The notes under the pieces were generated by a model. That model had not been told where the DNA came from and did no database searches. It saw only the letters and a list, made by a program, of their open reading frames with translations. Source: Isoetes taiwanensis (taxonomy: Eukaryota; Streptophyta; Lycopodiopsida; Isoetales; Isoetaceae). From it: a DNA stretch of 64,000 bases. Position numbers and translations under genes: made by a program. Each line of letters starts with the position of its first letter. Position 1 is the first letter of the stretch. The DNA lies in assembly GCA_021234155.1 (NCBI GenBank), contig JAJEKV010000105.1, positions 3,208,937-3,272,936 of the forward strand, read 5' to 3'. Below, one piece after another: positions 22,645 to 34,070 of the stretch.

Positions 22645-23690
22645 GGTTCGCGGCAGTTATTATTTCTCGAACAAAAATCGAGGCAGTTTTAATGCCTCTT
22701 CAACTTTTTCTCTTCAAATTTTTGCATGCCTCTTCTTTTTGCATGCCTCTTCGATTTTTTGCTTAATCCAATCACAACTGCCAATCGGCTTCAAACTCCT
22801 CGCTAATCGGCTACAACAGATTGCTAATCGGCTTCAAACTCTGCTAAACAAGGTTTCAAACTCGGCTTTACATTCCTCAAACTCTGCTTATTTGTCTATC
22901 TTGGCTTCAAACTCTATTTCTGGCCTCAAACAAAGAATGAATGGGTTTATGATTCCAATGAATGGGTTAGAATGAATGGGTTTTAGGGATTCCGAAAGTG
23001 TTTTAGGATTCTCGAGTGTTTTAGAACAGTGCCATGCTTTAGATTAGAACAAAGTTAACATTAAGAAGAGGCTATGTTTTAGAAATATGAAATAGATCGT
23101 GAATATTATGAAACATTAGAAATATGAATAGAATAGCATTATGAACAGATTTTTATTTCATATTGCTATTCCTATTTCATTTATCCTGCTCATATTCCTT
23201 GCCTGATGTTCTTGCCATATTTATCTCTGGGTTACCCCAATGTTTAAAAAAACAAATAGTTTAGGTTTCTAGATGGAAAAATAGTCATGTTTCAGATTAT
23301 GAAAGAATTAAGAAGAGGCTAAATTTTAGAACATTAGGCAAGGAATATAGCATCTTACTTAATTATGCCTAATTGTTCTAGTCATGCTTTTGTGTTATAT
23401 CTGGTAGTAATATTTCATTTATTCTGCTCATAATTTTGCCTAATGTTCACAAGATTCCTATCTGCTATTGCTCTATCTTATTTCATTTGTCTGTTCATAT
23501 TCCTTAAACCCTAAACCTTAAACTCGGTCTATATATCAAATGCTTAAGAACAAAAACAACATTCAAGGAAAAATGTTAAATGCTTGATATATTTATAAGA
23601 TTGACTTAAATCGCCAAAGCATTTCGGCCCAATCATTTATGGTCTCGTTTTCAAAATCGACCAAAAACGCCAGTGCTGTTTTGAAAACTT
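22645..23690. other. no gene; short repeats
   Basis: Imperfect repeats of GCTAATCGGCTTCAAACTC (about 22,780-22,900) and of ATTTCATTT-CTGTTCATATTCC (23,150-23,500). A telo-box-like AAACCCTAAACC occurs at about 23,505. No coding evidence. Confidence 0.45.
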
Positions 23691-23821
23691 AATTATAAAA
23701 ACAACCCTGTAGAAATCGCGCCGGGCGCGTTTTGAACATAGTTACACATTTCTACTTTTTCTCTGGCGAGCTGAATATATTTTCTAATTAGTTAATTTTT
23801 CTCGTTTCTAGTATAATTCAC

Positions 23822-24193
23822 ATGGCCAACTCTCAAACCAGTACACCACAACTAGACGACAATCAACGGTGGACGGTGTATAAGTTAGTTCTTCCCATAG
23901 CTGTTCAAAACCTACAGGAGGAGATGGAGAAGCCATACGACAGTCTTTATGTAAGGCCATGGGAATGCTTCCATCGTATCACGGGGCTTATGCGCAGCCT
24001 CATGCTTTTGATGTTTCTAATGCCCACAAATAAGTACGAGGACCTGTTTCGTGAGGCTCTTAATCGCCGAGGTGCTCTGATATGGCGACTCGATATTTCG
24101 AATGAATGGAACGATGGCGTCATCTTACTGTATGAAAATACAAACCAGACACGGTGGCTAGCTGATGTGGAGGGCCTCGATGACATTTTGTAG
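23822..24193 (+). CDS. small ORF, 123 aa, unknown
   Basis: ATG at 23,822 in a fair context (TTCACATGGCC). A TATA-like TTATAAAA sits about 125 bp upstream. The product starts MANSQTSTPQLDDNQRW, contains a hydrophobic stretch GLMRSLMLLMFLMP near residue 60, then EDLFREALNRRGALIWRLDI and a C-terminus VILLYENTNQTRWLADVEGL. Amino-acid composition is balanced, unlike chance ORFs nearby. GC-rich palindromes (CGCGCC-G-GGCGCG and relatives) flank it on both sides. No family recognised. It may be a TE-borne or orphan gene. Confidence 0.45.
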   Translation: MANSQTSTPQLDDNQRWTVYKLVLPIAVQNLQEEMEKPYDSLYVRPWECFHRITGLMRSLMLLMFLMPTNKYEDLFREALNRRGALIWRLDISNEWNDGVILLYENTNQTRWLADVEGLDDIL

Positions 24194-24199
24194 AAGGAA

Positions 24200-25175
24200 A
24201 GCCTTTGAAATATGTAACAACTCGCGCCTGGCGCATTTTGATAATATATAACTCGCACCTCGCGCATTTTGATAATCTAACTATTGTACAGCCCCATTCT
24301 CTCAATATGTTAATCAATACTTTTATTGTGCTTTAGTATGCTATCATCAACACTTTATTATGCTTATTTTATTACGCCGAAACATTGAAATCCTTTTTGA
24401 CGTCCCCCAAGCCATTTGACCAACCCCAAGTAGCCATACATTTTGATTAATGTGGGTCTTTAGGGTTATTAAGATCGACTAAGCAACATCAAAGAATCCA
24501 ATGTATTCAAAATAAGTTTTGATCTAATAAATTAAGGCTTTTGTATCGGAAGGTCAGACATACCTTTTTAGACGCTCTTTGGCCATGCCACAAATGTGCC
24601 CACGCCTCGCCCCTCGACCAGGTCGCCACCGTGATGTCTTCTTGGAAGAGCTTCATCCTCATAGTTGCAATTTATAATGCTAACTTTACACAAACTGCTT
24701 TCCAAGAGGGACACCATGGCACTTAGATTCGTGTTCCGTGTCTTCGATTTTACATAATCCAAGTCGACGCAGTAATATAATATGTTTCAAGAAGCATTTT
24801 CAAATCCTACCGATAGCACTCACCATAGTTCACATGAACACATGATAGCGCGAATATAAATGAGGAGGCGATCGCTAAGTCGAGGCTACGATCACCGAGG
24901 AGGCGAAGTTGATCGGGCCGAGGAGGCAAATGACCTAAGAAGTCCACGAAGTTGATTAGGTTTCTTGAAAATTGCTGGCTTAATGAGCATGTGGAAGCAA
25001 ATGCCACATAGGCATTTTTTGAAAATAATAAAAATAAATATTCGTGGATTTGCTTTAATAAGAAAATTAAGTTTTAATTTGAAATGAGCGGGATAAGCTG
25101 CTAATATAGGCGGGATAATTGTAATTTAAAATCGGGAGCAACTGACAGTTCAGATAATGCACCCATAATGTATAA
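24200..25175. other. no gene recognised
   Basis: Contains CGCGCCTGGCGCA at about 24,225 and a related copy at about 24,255. The rest is AT-rich sequence with short chance ORFs. Confidence 0.4.
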
Positions 25176-25222
25176 ATTTGAATCGCGTCCCCATAACATT
25201 TCATTCGAACATTGTAGTTTCT

Positions 25223-25585
25223 ATGGCGCCCGTGAGGATCCAAGCAATGAGAGGTAGAGGCGAGGGAGAGGCGCGCAGGAGAGCTCACGGCCCAACACCG
25301 AAACTCCTCGAACAAAGTTGCCAAAGACTCGTGAAGCGTGTATTTATCTATGCTTATACTATTTCTTCTCGATTTCTACGCCGTGTCATTTTAAGTTTTG
25401 TCTACTATCCGTCGCTTTTACATCATTTGTCTACCTGCTCTGGAAAAAGTTATTTCTACTTTTTATATTGTTTCTGTGTCATTTCTACTGCTTTTACTAC
25501 CTTGTTTTGTGTGTTTTGTGTGTTTCCTGTTATAATCTTCTTCTTTACTATGTGTTTTTTGTTCTGTATTCTCCAGTTCTTATAA
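25223..25585 (+). CDS. possible small ORF, basic N-terminus, unknown
   Basis: The ATG at 25,223 (CTATGGCGCC) opens a frame beginning MAPVRIQAMRGRGEGEARRR, then PTPKLLEQSCQRLVKRVFI, and becomes strongly hydrophobic and Phe/Cys-rich afterwards. The first ~40 codons look coding; the rest looks like AT-rich intron or UTR. A splice site soon after codon 40 is possible. No family recognised. Confidence 0.25.
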   Translation: MAPVRIQAMRGRGEGEARRRAHGPTPKLLEQSCQRLVKRVFIYAYTISSRFLRRVILSFVYYPSLLHHLSTCSGKSYFYFLYCFCVISTAFTTLFCVFCVFPVIIFFFTMCFLFCILQFL

Positions 25586-25777
25586 TGTAGACCGTTTAAT
25601 TATAGTTTCTTGCACTTGTTTGTTTATAGTTTTGTTCTGTATTCTCCAGTTCATAGTTCATTGCCTCTATAAAAAACGCGCTCGGCGCGATTTATAATAT
25701 AGAGCGTCTAGGATATGATTGTTTTAGGCTGTCTCTGATATGTATACCATTTATGTTTTCCATTGTAAGGCGTCTAT

Positions 25778-25930
25778 CACTACAAGAGGATGGGGGGTAT
25801 AGTGTCAACCCTTGTGACAAGCCATAGGTCTAGTGACAATTTTGTGTCGGGTGCTACTATCTTGACACAAAGTGCTTATATTGTGCCAAAATTGTGTCTA
25901 GTGCATACCATCAGATATTTCGTCAAAGAA
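25778..25930 (+). mobile_element. CACTA transposon terminus (left end)
   Basis: CACTACAAGAGG begins at 25,778, followed by GGTATAGTGTCAACCCTTG, GTGACAAGCC and TTGACACAAAG. These TGTCA/TGACA-rich subterminal motifs are typical of CACTA ends and similar to those at 4,157 and 31,246. No matching right end was found. Confidence 0.65.
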
Positions 25931-25934
25931 TTGG

Positions 25935-27080
25935 CCTTCTTTTTGTCAAAATTTTAGCGCAATTTAAGTAGGTTAATGAAACAACTTTTGAACAATATTA
26001 TAGCAAAGTTGTGACAACCTTTTCTTGAGACTTATAACAAAATGTTCTTCAAAATTTCATCTAATATTTCAACGGAATTTTAAGGAGCATTTGTCAACTT
26101 TATATTGCAATTTAAAGGGGTTGTTGTAGCAAATTTTAAGCGAATATTGTAACTAAGCTACTATGACATTTGTTTAACACTTTCATACATCATTAAAAAT
26201 AGTATTTCATAAAGAGATATTACTTTGAATAATCCAAGAAGGGTACCTAGCAATATGAAGGAGCAAAGAGACCAGGAAGATAAGACAATGCTCAATATCA
26301 TATGATCTAAATTATGGTAGTTATAGCAGCGGCCATTGGACATAGTAGTTCTGTAACAACGACCATTCTATTCCTTCTCCAAAATTGCACAGTTTTGCAC
26401 CGTAGTTCAATCTGCCTTCCATCCTCTGGTGATTTGTCAGGAAGCATCTCTCAACCAAAATGCTACAATTTTTTATTATTTCCATTTTCTGCCTTGTCTT
26501 TGTATGTGCCATCAAACACTAAGAAGAAGCATCAGACTGGGCAGAGGAGTTCACTATGCTGGAAAGATTCATTGAAGTACTCTGCCATGTTTGATTGCTT
26601 GCATTCAAGCCTTCTGATCAAGTAGTTTCTATCAAAAGACATTTTTGGGACGAAATGAGAAAACGTAGTTGCTTCTGAAGGGTACGGAAGGCATAAGGGT
26701 TGGAGATGTAGCCCCCATGATACAACATAATGAGAAGTAGAAACAGAGCGGTTGTTGTGGTTATGGAGAACAAATAAGATATGAACGGTGGCAATGGGGC
26801 TCCCGCAGCAATAGGGGTGACCGGAAAATCACGGCCATATGAAGTTCGGGCTAATTTTTCATATATTCCTGGCATATACCTAGAATATGCCAAAAACCTA
26901 CATAAGCGAGGGTTTGCCCCTTTAGGGAGTCAACCCAAATAACACAAAAATAAGATTGTATTCGACATGTTTAGTGACACTACCCATAAAAGTATTGCCT
27001 TCCAACAAAATCCAAGTTCTAGTGACACAACCCATGGTAGAAATATTTGCCCAACAAAAGAGATCAAAATAGTCAAAAGC
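25935..27080. other. no gene recognised
   Basis: May be the interior of the CACTA remnant. Short ORFs (for example 26,314-26,625) have no recognisable motif. Confidence 0.35.
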
Positions 27081-27084
27081 ACCC

Positions 27085-27220
27085 ATCGAGGTGGTGGCCT
27101 AGTAGTAAGATCTTGGGTTGGGGTGATACCCACTAGGGTTCAAAACCCATTGGCTACCGTTGGGTGGGAAACATAGACGGGTGCAAGTCCTACCAACCGT
27201 GCCTTCAAACAAAAAAAAAA
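27085..27220 (+). mobile_element. tRNA-derived SINE with A-tail
   Basis: TGGCCTAGTAGTAAG fits a pol III A box, and GGGTTCAAAACCC about 30 bp later fits a B box. CCATTGGCTACCG follows, then an A-run at 27,211-27,220. This is the usual plant SINE layout. A clean target duplication was not found. Confidence 0.8.
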
Positions 27221-27330
27221 GGAAAGAAAGTTAAAAGTAATTATTTTACTGGACATTTAAAAATTGGATCTACTTGACACAAGAGTCAGGATTAAAACAT
27301 TGTCCAGAAAAAAAAAAACCCAAGTTAAAC

Positions 27331-27490
27331 ATAGATAGATAGTATTTTTACATCATGCCAGCATCCATGAGGACATATGACGGACCTAGTCCCAAATTAA
27401 AGATAGATAGATAGTATTTTTACGTCATGCCACATTAGCAGCATCCACGAGGACATACGACGGACCCCACCAGGACATACGACGGACCCC
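27331..27490. repeat. tandem repeat, ~72-80-bp unit
   Basis: TAGATAGATAGTATTTTTAC, CATCATGCCA-type and GAGGACATAYGACGGACC strings repeat at 27,331 and 27,403. A further partial copy of the last string follows near 27,472. Confidence 0.8.
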
Positions 27491-27646
27491 AAGACTGCAA
27501 CATTTCATTTGACATTGGAAAAGAATCTACCCATGGTATTGCAAAAGTAAAAAAATTCGAAAGTAAAAATCACTAGGGTAAAAATTATTATTAGAAAAGA
27601 AAAACGGACTACGCGCTAGTTCGTTTTTGGCGCCAGATCGAACTTC

Positions 27647-27970
27647 ATGGACTATAATCTTGCCATACCCTCGATCTTCCTCTCGAATACGCCGGTTCCT
27701 AAGGACTCTAAGGTAAATATGAAGGCGTTTTGCTCATTCCTCGGTTCTCGGAGGTGTTTCCACTTGGGGAATCTAACCGTCATTTTTCTTTCTTTTAGCA
27801 TCTGCGAGAGACAAAGGCGTAGCCACAGAGGTGTCCAATGCAGAAAGAGTGTCCACTTCCAAAGATACCTTAAGTGGGTGATAGAGTTGGAAACATGTAT
27901 GAAGGACTCAGGAAGAGGATGCTTCAAATGCATGAATATTGATATTTATAATGATTATCTCTACCATTAG
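27647..27970 (+). CDS. possible small gene fragment, unknown
   Basis: An ATG at 27,647 opens 107 codons beginning MDYNLAIPSIFLSNTPVPKD. A splice-donor-like AAG/GTAAAT near 27,712 and acceptor-like TTTCTTTTAG near 27,799 suggest the middle may be an intron. An E2F-like TTTTTGGCGCC lies about 20 bp upstream. Nothing identifies a family. It could be chance. Confidence 0.25.
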   Translation: MDYNLAIPSIFLSNTPVPKDSKVNMKAFCSFLGSRRCFHLGNLTVIFLSFSICERQRRSHRGVQCRKSVHFQRYLKWVIELETCMKDSGRGCFKCMNIDIYNDYLYH

Positions 27971-27974
27971 AATA

Positions 27975-29800
27975 ATAGCATGAAGATTAACAATACTGAC
28001 TAATGATATATGAACACATCAATTTGTTGTCTTAGATAACTCAATGGCATTTATCTCATCATCATCTAATTATATAAATGAAGAGTCAAATCTTTCAGTA
28101 CTTCTAAATGATCATGCACATGTTTTGTACATTTTCATCTTTAATGTAATCATCATCGTCATAGCCATGAACATGGATGGGTGCATTGAATGGACACCAT
28201 TGGACATAATCAACTTCCGTATCACTGTCTCATTTTCTATCTTTCTTACAATGACGTGCATAATTGATGACAAAAATACGCTGTAGGAAAATCGTGCTTA
28301 TTTACATTTTAGAAATGATAGTTCATTTGCATAATACACGCATGCGCATCATTATACTCTAGTCCTAATAAACACAATACCTTCTAGCTCCCTCACCAAT
28401 GAATGTACTATGAGAGCTAGAGATTTCCTACGAGGACTACATTTATAGAATATACTGGAATAACAAGTAATTGAATCAATGTAATTATTGATGGAGGACA
28501 CAACATCAGTTAAATAAAACACGAGTATAATCGTTCCAAAAGAAAGAATTGTAGTTTATAATGAATGCCATACATCGGACTCAAATCAGTTCTCATAAGG
28601 GAAAGAAGACTAATAATTATAAATTTTGCAAAGAGCAAAAAGTTACGTAAATGCTCATGCTTTAGAACAAATGGCATGCATATTTTAATATGCTTTAAAT
28701 GCCCTTCGAATATAAGCTCTAGTGCAAACAAATTCAAGTTTGACGAGTCATTAGACTAAGCCTTCCTGTTGCAAACAATTTCAAAATTATATGTGATATA
28801 TATGACCACTTCGATGCATCTACAACAATATTCTACTATTGAAATTATTTCAAATTAATATGGACGCATTCAAGCTCGAGCATGGAATGAATATTGTGGA
28901 AGGCGCTTGACTAACAAGAACCAAAAATCTCTAGTAAGTGCTATTCTTTAGGCTATGAGCTTAAGCCAAATAGAAAGATTGTTTCAAAACCATTGTCTAG
29001 GATTCAGATTGTATTTCTATTGCCTTCTATAGCAATGGAACGGGTTCCATATCACGTTCTCCTACATCTAGAGTTGGAAGGATCAACTTGCCATGTTAAA
29101 TGGGCTTGTTGGAACTCCAGGAGTTCTATTTGTTCCAAGACACCTTGAACAATGAGAATTGCACCCTTCACGTGTCTCGTTAATGCACGTAAAAACCATT
29201 GCAATAGGCAAGACAGCAAAAATATACCATAGGAAATACGTAGACTACACTTTTCGCTTTTAAATTTTTTAAACTCTCTAGCAGGGTCTGGCATTGGCAA
29301 CATATGGCAAGAAAGAGGTCTGGCTCCGAAACAGGTAGTGCTGCCGTCGTCTTTCCATTCTTTGTTGTATCGGCAAATCTTACTTATGGCGCATTCACAT
29401 GTACAATTTTTTGAAGCAATGGAGTTTAAGCTGCTTCAAAGCCGCCTAAGATTTCCACGCCCACGTACCAACCCTCCACGCGGATTTGGTTGTTGCATTT
29501 AGGGTCTGGCTGTTAATTTGGGGATTGTTGAAATGGTTGTTATGCTTAGGATTTTGAAGCAAAATGGGTGCGCCAGGTTTAAAACTACCAAAAATCCATG
29601 TGAGTATAAAAGGCAAGTAATCTGGTTTGGTTGCAGTTCGGTGGTTGCAGCAACTGCAAAATCGATCGTCCATGTGAATGCTGCATTAGATGGCGATTCA
29701 TTTATGCAAGTCAACTGGCTGTTAATACATGACATAGCATTATAGTCGTAGCAGTTCCGTCTTCCAGCTTTGCATAAATGGAGTCCTGCCCTAAAGTACT
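27975..29800. other. no gene recognised
   Basis: AT-rich spacer. Several ORFs under 85 codons on both strands lack motifs. Confidence 0.4.
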
Positions 29801-29807
29801 CTAATAA

Positions 29808-30140
29808 CTACAAGAAAAAACATACTCCATTTGGAGAAACGAGGTAGAAAAAAACATACGAGGTAGAAAAAACATACTCCATTTGGAGATTTCGTGTAAA
29901 TTGTGACGCTTTTAGTAATCTTTCTTGTTTTTCTCTTTCGCTTGATCTCCGTGGTCCGCAAAGGCGTGGGAGGCGTAGATGGATCAAGAAAGGATTCGAA
30001 TGGAATAAGGCTTGAAGTTCCTTTGTCAACGAAGGTATTTTGGCTGCCCTCATGAACGAAATGGAAAAATGTTGAAGGGATGACTCGAACACCTCATCCA
30101 GTCCATCAGAGAAGCAGAAGTATGGCTCAGAAAAGAACAT
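29808..30140 (-). CDS. hypothetical ORF, 110 aa
   Basis: Starts MFFSEPYFCFSDGLDEVFES and includes LTKELQALFHSNPFLIHLRL and RRSSEREKQERLL. The last ~25 codons cross a short direct repeat (AAAAACATACTCCATTTGGAG at about 29,815 and 29,862), so the C-terminus is unlikely to be conserved. Composition is protein-like, but no domain is recognised. Confidence 0.3.
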   Translation of the reverse strand: MFFSEPYFCFSDGLDEVFESSLQHFSISFMRAAKIPSLTKELQALFHSNPFLIHLRLPRLCGPRRSSEREKQERLLKASQFTRNLQMEYVFSTSYVFFYLVSPNGVCFFL

Positions 30141-30144
30141 GGAA

Positions 30145-31240
30145 ACTAAGAAAACGGGAAAGGGGAGGTAAGAGGATTGATCGCTTTAGTTCTTTGTTTC
30201 TTGTCAATTTGTTGTGAAGCTCCTTATAAACGTTATACATGTCTTGAAAATGCCTTTGCATCTATATTGTTTCATTAAATCTTAAATGGGCTATGCTCCG
30301 GATTTTGGAATAGACATAATCCCAATTTAATTGAATGATGGTTTATATTGCAAAAATTGTGCAAATTTTTTATTTCGTGGCGATTGGATATCTAGATTCT
30401 ATCTCTGCTTCGATAAAATTAAATGCTCCAAGCCAAGCGAAGAAAAAGGAGACCCAACTTGTTTATTATGAGAGACATAATGATTCTAATGGCAACAAAG
30501 ATATACAGAAACTACAAAGCAAACGATTAATCCACAAATATTTTTGAGTGGTGCAAAATGTATATTTGTACGACTTTAAAGTAAGATTTTCATATGATTT
30601 TGCAACTGTATTCTGTGTGATATATTATTTAGTATTTCTAAAGTGCGTATACAATGGTAATGATATCCATATTATATGCCAATTGTGAGCACCAGTATTT
30701 TTTTCCATGTACATTGTTTGTATATTTATTTTTATCAATACATTCTTTTCTAGGGTTTTCTAGGGCTCATTCTCTTCAACTGGAGTAGAGCACGGTTTAT
30801 ATGCCTGACTCTTGTCAAAGAGGGGCGATGCATTGTCTACCAAGGCTGCTGCAGTTATGCCTCGACAACAAGGGTTTTGCTGTATGTGGGGATGAAATAT
30901 GAGCCTAAGTCTACTCTCAAGGTTTCTTTTCTAGGTCTTATTCGAAACACAAACACATCCAAGCTTAAAAGGCTTTACTTTAAATTCTTGTCTTTTTGTT
31001 TGTCTGTTTTTGCTCACATTTCTATTTTTTAGCTGGCTTTCTAATCTGTTTTGCTTGAATTCTAGGTTATCCACATGTCTGCATATCATGTAAGGAATGA
31101 CATAGCCTAGACTCTACCCTCGATATCTTATTTTTCAATCCTATAGTGGAGGAAATTGGAAAATCTCCTGAAAATACATCCTTAACCCTAGCTGGAATCT
31201 ATAAGCATTCCTGCATTTCCAACAAAATCGTTTTTGAAGA
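30145..31240. other. no gene recognised
   Basis: AT-rich. A 70-codon ORF at 30,335-30,547 has no supporting feature. Confidence 0.4.
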
Positions 31241-31245
31241 GAAAG

Positions 31246-31586
31246 CACTACAAGGGAAAGGTATCAATAACGTCTAGTATAACGTCAAAAATCTTGATAA
31301 AAATATATCCTTTTAAACTCCAAAAATTGCCATGTTCTTTATATTATAGCTGGCGTGATCATTTACTACAAAGGTCACGCTCGAGCGTCAGATGTTATGT
31401 CAAGATGGTGGCACATTCAGTTGTCACAACTCCTGACATAGAGGCACCTTGTTAACGAAGTTGCAACATCATTGCAAACAAGATAATGTCAAGATAGCAT
31501 AAGTAGTTTTATGAATAGAATGAATTTTGATGACACTATAACAATGTCACATTAAAATATCATCAACTATTGCGCCTATTGTAGTG
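31246..31586 (+). mobile_element. short CACTA-type non-autonomous element
   Basis: 341 bp beginning CACTACAAGGGAAAGG and ending CCTATTGTAGTG, the inverted CACTACAA termini. Subterminal TAACGTCAAAAATCTTGA and TGTCA-rich motifs match the ends at 4,157 and 25,778. It has no coding capacity. Expected 3-bp target duplications are not clear, and the right end overlaps the start of the next repeat. Confidence 0.65.
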
Positions 31587-32048
31587 TTGTGCCTAAGGGC
31601 GAATATTTGCCAAAAAGCGAATATTCTCAATTTTTAAAAAACCTCTACGAATGCTACATAGGTTTAAAGAAAAGAGAGAAAAATAAAATTGGCCATTATT
31701 TTCTGAGATTCTCCCGCCACCAAAGAGACCTTCGCAAAGCCTACGAATCGTGGTCGAGGGTCTTTCGCAAAGATTTCGATGCCTTGGACGACCAAAGGAT
31801 ACGGATTCACCATTATCAGCCTTATTTTGTCTTTTTTTTTTTTTTGTTTTGCATGGAGCTATAGGATTCGTTCTGATGTAGAAAAGGTATTCATCGAACT
31901 CTTGAAGGTTTTGCTTTTTGGCTTCAAGGCTTTGGTCATAGTTTGTACTGTAGCATCTACTAGATTTATGGTATCATTTTAGGTAACAACATTTTGAAGA
32001 ATCGAGTTTGTTGGAAAATGCCGCAAAGCTAAAAGAAATTAGTGAAGC
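31583..32048 (+). repeat. left arm of ~465-bp inverted duplication
   Basis: Starts AGTGTTGTGCCTAAGGGC and ends AAAGAAATTAGTGAAGC. The reverse complement is at 49,218-49,684 with high identity. It carries an ORF from 31,589 (residues include RFSRHQRDLRKAYESWSRVF and DALDDQRIRIHHYQPY) that continues, after a T-run slip, into KVLLFGFKALVI and a shared stop after TRFMVSF. Its 3' end lies about 20 bp from the left Copia LTR. Confidence 0.85.
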
Positions 32049-32067
32049 TGTAATAAGCATTTAGAGA

Positions 32068-32416
32068 AGTTGAAATATAAATATGCTGACTAAGCATAAT
32101 GCGCGGAAATAGCAATGGTTTAGCACTTAGCACACCGGTGCTCGAGAAGGTGCTGAAATGTACGTAAGGCAAGACTTTGTCAAGATGACGAGCTCCCACC
32201 CTAAATCGTGTCGTAATTAGTGGATGGTGGTTAAACCAGAGACTACTATTCTTAGTCTCACCCAAATGTATATATTGATTGGCGCTATGTACTATGCAAT
32301 GCTCAGAAGTAGAGATTGTATTTCCGTTGCTTTTCTCAATAGATTTGTTTTTGTCTTCTATTCTATCTCTTGAGTCGATCTTGCGGGGTTTGTGCTAGTT
32401 TTGCACTAGTTCTATC
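32068..32416 (+). repeat. left LTR of the Copia element
   Basis: Begins AGTTGAAATATAAATATG (first base differs from the right LTR's TG) and ends CACTAGTTCTATCA. It aligns end to end with 41,830-42,191. Confidence 0.95.
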
Positions 32417-32429
32417 ATGGTATCAGACG
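32417..32429 (+). promoter_or_regulatory. primer binding site, initiator-Met tRNA type
   Basis: TGGTATCAGACGC directly after the LTR. The usual plant Copia PBS is TGGTATCAGAGC, so one base appears inserted after CAG. Confidence 0.9.
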
Positions 32430-32749
32430 CTTTCTTGAGGGAAGAATAGAGCAGGCTATTAAAGAAGCATCCAAATTGGATTGGTTATCGTTTCTAGGAG
32501 TTCTTTGGCTGAGATTTGGTGGTGGAAAATCTCATTTGCAGCATTGGAAAAGATTCTTGCTTTTTGGCCTGGAGGAAGTGTTTTGGGAGAGTGATTCAGA
32601 TTTTCCAGCAAGTTCTGGTGTGAGATTCGAGTTTTCCAAGACCTTTTTGGCGACAAAATTCAAGATTCAACTTTTCTAGTGTGTGCTTTATTTGGTGACG
32701 AATTTATTTTCTCAACCATCTTTTTGGCTGCTGAAAACAGGAGAAATTC

Positions 32750-33370
32750 ATGGATCCATTCAAGTTCTCACAGAATGCAAAGCTCACTAATAATAATTAC
32801 CATGCTTGGAAGAAGTTCATGGTGAATTATTTGATATTTAGTGACATGGGAGTGGTGTTTGATGAAGACTTTATCAGCACCAAGTTAGGCAGATGCTGGC
32901 AAGATAAACCAGAAAGTTTGTGCTCTTGTCAAAATGTGGCTGAAGAGACAATTGGTCATGAAATCAACCATTTTACTGAGTTTAAGGAGATGTGGTCTCA
33001 TTTGGAGAAGTCTCTTGATAGCAAGGGTATGGCTACCCAAATGCTGATCCAGAACAAAATGAGACATGCCCAATTAGGTTATTTCAAATATGTCACAGCA
33101 TACCTTACTCAGATGAAGCAATGACGCTTGGATTACATGGCTGCTAGTGCAGTGCTGTCTGAAAAACAACTGATTCAAGATATCTTGGTTGATCTTCCTC
33201 CTTCGTATGATATTATCTCTTTCGAAGATCAGGTACAAGGAGAAGATTGATATAGCCAAAGTAACCATTCTACTGCAACAAGAGGAGTTGGTGCAGAAGC
33301 AATGGGATGGGAGAGTGGACCATGCTAATTTTGTGTCTACTTCTCAGGCTGACACCAAGAACAAAGTTTA
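32750..33370 (+). pseudogene. Copia gag, N-terminal part
   Basis: Begins MDPFKFSQNAKLTNNNYHAW and continues through the gag helical region (SLDSKGMATQMLIQNKM). An in-frame TGA at 33,122 follows MKQ, after which the same frame resumes RLDYMAASAVLSEKQLIQDI. A shift near 33,230 moves to another frame (KIDIAKVTILLQQEELVQKQ). The nested DNA element interrupts it at 33,370. Confidence 0.9.
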
Positions 33371-33784
33371 AATTAAAACGCACTTATTTGCTCGAAACAC
33401 ACTTTAAAAGGAATCTTTAAAATATTCCCTAAAATTCCCTCAAAAAGGTCCATTTTCGCGGTCTGCGCGTGACAAGTGTGACAATTTTGACATTTGAGGT
33501 GACCTTTTTGAGGGGGTAGATGCCATGAAAAAATGTTCGTTACCACGTTTCAGCCTCCTAATTTGGATTAAAAAATTAGTAGAAATTTCAAGGACTCAAA
33601 AAACTAGGCATTGAAGAAAACAGCAAGTGCACTGGACCAACAAAAAGGTATCTCATTCAAAGTGTTCTGGATTCTTTACAAAATTATGAACAAGATACCA
33701 AAATTGCAACGCTTTATTGACTTTGCCCGAGCCCTCAAGCTTTAACCTAATTAGATATATGCCTTATTAGACAAACTTATATTT

Positions 33785-33960
33785 TACAGCAATTCGTGAT
33801 GCATCTCATCCTCTGACTCGTTCAAACCATGATCACCAGAGCTATTCGTGTCCTCTGCCTCACCATCAAAAGGGATGTTCCTCGACCGTCTACTAATGAA
33901 ACTTCATCATCATCCGTAACAAAATTTTGGCGCTTTCATCCAACACGATGTTGTCATTTG
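33785..33960 (-). pseudogene. acidic C-terminal coding remnant in the nested element
   Basis: Minus-strand translation with one shift reads VLDESAK, TDDDEVSLV, then RRSRNIPFDGEAEDTNSSGD and LNESEDEMHHELL before TAA. An Asp/Glu-rich tail ending at a stop inside a TIR element may be the end of a transposase. The family is not identifiable from this much. Confidence 0.35.
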
Positions 33961-34070
33961 GGACCTAAAATGTGTTTCCGGCCAGCCAAATGATGGCCGT
34001 AAACCATACAATATGGCTTCACATTTTAGCTTTAGTTCGTAGGGCTTTGATTTTTCCCCATATTGGGACT

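Noticed and set aside
23500-23530. Interstitial telomeric repeat
   Set aside because: Only one full CCCTAAA-type unit with a degenerate neighbour; too short for a telomeric tract.
29812-29830. ACTACAAGAAAAAAC as another CACTA terminus
   Set aside because: The leading C is replaced and no subterminal motifs follow; it is part of a short direct repeat.
30335-30547. 70-codon ORF as a gene
   Set aside because: AT-rich, Lys/Ile/Asn-biased, no promoter or homologous copy in the window.
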